Part shown: in pieces, positions 33,727 to 34,170 of the stretch
How the letters are laid out: the number at the start of each line of letters is the position of its first letter
How positions within the stretch are numbered: position 1 is the stretch's first letter
Source of the DNA: an uncultured bacterium
GTDB taxonomy: Bacteria > Acidobacteriota > Thermoanaerobaculia > Thermoanaerobaculales > Thermoanaerobaculaceae
DNA: 34,170 nucleotides
Assembly: GCA_937924755.1 (NCBI GenBank)
Contig: CALEVZ010000019.1
Span: 1-34,170, forward strand
Reading direction: 5' to 3'
The notes under the pieces: model-generated
The model's database searches: none
Told to the model about the DNA's origin: nothing
Seen by the model: only the letters and a program-made list of their open reading frames with translations
Position numbers and translations under genes: made by a program

Positions 33727-34170
33727 CTACCGGCCCAGCCACAGGGCCGCCGCCACCATCAGGACAAAGCCCACCGCCATGGCCAGCGCGTACGACTGCA
33801 CCACTCCCGGCTGCAGGCGCCGCAGGGCGCGGCTCGCCACCTCGTTGAGACGCGCCACCAGGTTGACCGCGCCATCCACCACGTTGAGGTCGAAAAACCC
33901 TGAGAAGAATGAAGTTGCGACGGTTACGTGACGGGCGCCGTTGACCGCCCCGTCCACCACGTGGGCGTCCACCTCCCAGCAGGCCCGCCCCAGCTTCACC
34001 GTCCCAGCCACCACGGTGGCGTCGTAGGCCTCATCCACGTAGTACTTGTTGGCGACGGCGCGGTAGAGGGCGGGCAGGCGCTCGGCCAGTCGCCGGGGCT
34101 TCTCGAAGGCCCGGGGTCCGAAGTAAAAGCTGCGGGCCAGGGCGATGCCCGCCACCGCCACCGCCACCGA
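33727..34170 (-). CDS. nuoL: NADH-quinone oxidoreductase subunit L, C-terminal part
   Basis: Only the last 147 codons are inside the window; the gene runs off the right edge. The segment ANKYYVDEAYDATVV is typical of the NuoL C-terminal region. It is followed by the long amphipathic lateral helix (FFDLNVVDGAVNLVARLNEVASRALRRLQPG) and a last membrane helix (YALAMAVGFVLMVAAALWL). Position before nuoM in the same direction supports the call. The first methionine in view (34167) is internal. Confidence 0.92.
   Translation of the reverse strand, partial: SVAVAVAGIALARSFYFGPRAFEKPRRLAERLPALYRAVANKYYVDEAYDATVVAGTVKLGRACWEVDAHVVDGAVNGARHVTVATSFFSGFFDLNVVDGAVNLVARLNEVASRALRRLQPGVVQSYALAMAVGFVLMVAAALWLGR

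Overview
The window is about 34 kb of very GC-rich bacterial DNA. It is densely packed with genes, many of which overlap by 1-4 bases (GTGA or ATGA junctions). Complex I and F-type ATP synthase genes, phosphatidylethanolamine synthesis genes, a peptidoglycan M23 peptidase and many Sec-type secreted proteins point to a Gram-negative, probably environmental bacterium. High GC, SpmA/SpmB-like proteins outside a sporulation context, an NtrY-type kinase and a TIGR03960-type radical SAM fusion would fit Acidobacteriota or a deltaproteobacterial-type lineage. That placement is inference only. There are no rRNA or tRNA genes, insertion sequences, phage genes or CRISPR arrays that I can see.

Layout, left to right. 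1-401: non-coding with a hexamer repeat and a promoter. 402-4696 (+): ferritin-like protein, radical SAM/DUF2344 fusion, spmA-spmB. 5026-7126 (-): Cys/Met-metabolism PLP enzyme and a DMT/EamA exporter. 7255-7656 (-): mscL, divergent from a two-gene ketosynthase operon at 7760-10116 (+). The second ketosynthase has lost its whole catalytic triad and carries Gln in place of Cys, as in chain-length factors. 10103-10582 (-): Mut7-C RNase-type protein. 10732-15595 (+): an unusual five-gene operon. It encodes a small secreted protein with eight symmetrically spaced cysteines, a secreted propeller-like protein, an ABC permease, an ABC ATPase and a large secreted protein with carboxypeptidase-regulatory-like domains. 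15662-18261 (+): a DUF465 small protein, psd and pssA, plus a degenerate aspartate-semialdehyde dehydrogenase homologue. 18296-28614 (-): a secreted protein of unknown function, a 1247-residue NtrY-like kinase, hutU, a GHMP kinase, an M23 peptidase, a thioredoxin-fold protein without its cysteines, and an ECF sigma factor with its own promoter and terminator. 28840-34170 (-): nuoL (partial), nuoM, nuoN, atpZ, atpI, atpB, atpE in one tight run.

The most interesting material is the 10.7-15.6 kb operon. Its first product looks like a disulfide-stapled alpha-helical hairpin: the spacing reads the same in both directions and all cysteines fall on helical-face intervals of 4, 7 and 11 residues. A 26-base AG repeat next to a consensus TTGACA lies just upstream. 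Also notable are the KS/CLF-like pair with no carrier protein nearby, a c-subunit with a Na+-binding signature and a signal peptide, and a recurring arrangement of a -10 hexamer 7-8 bases before the start codon, which suggests that several genes make leaderless mRNAs.
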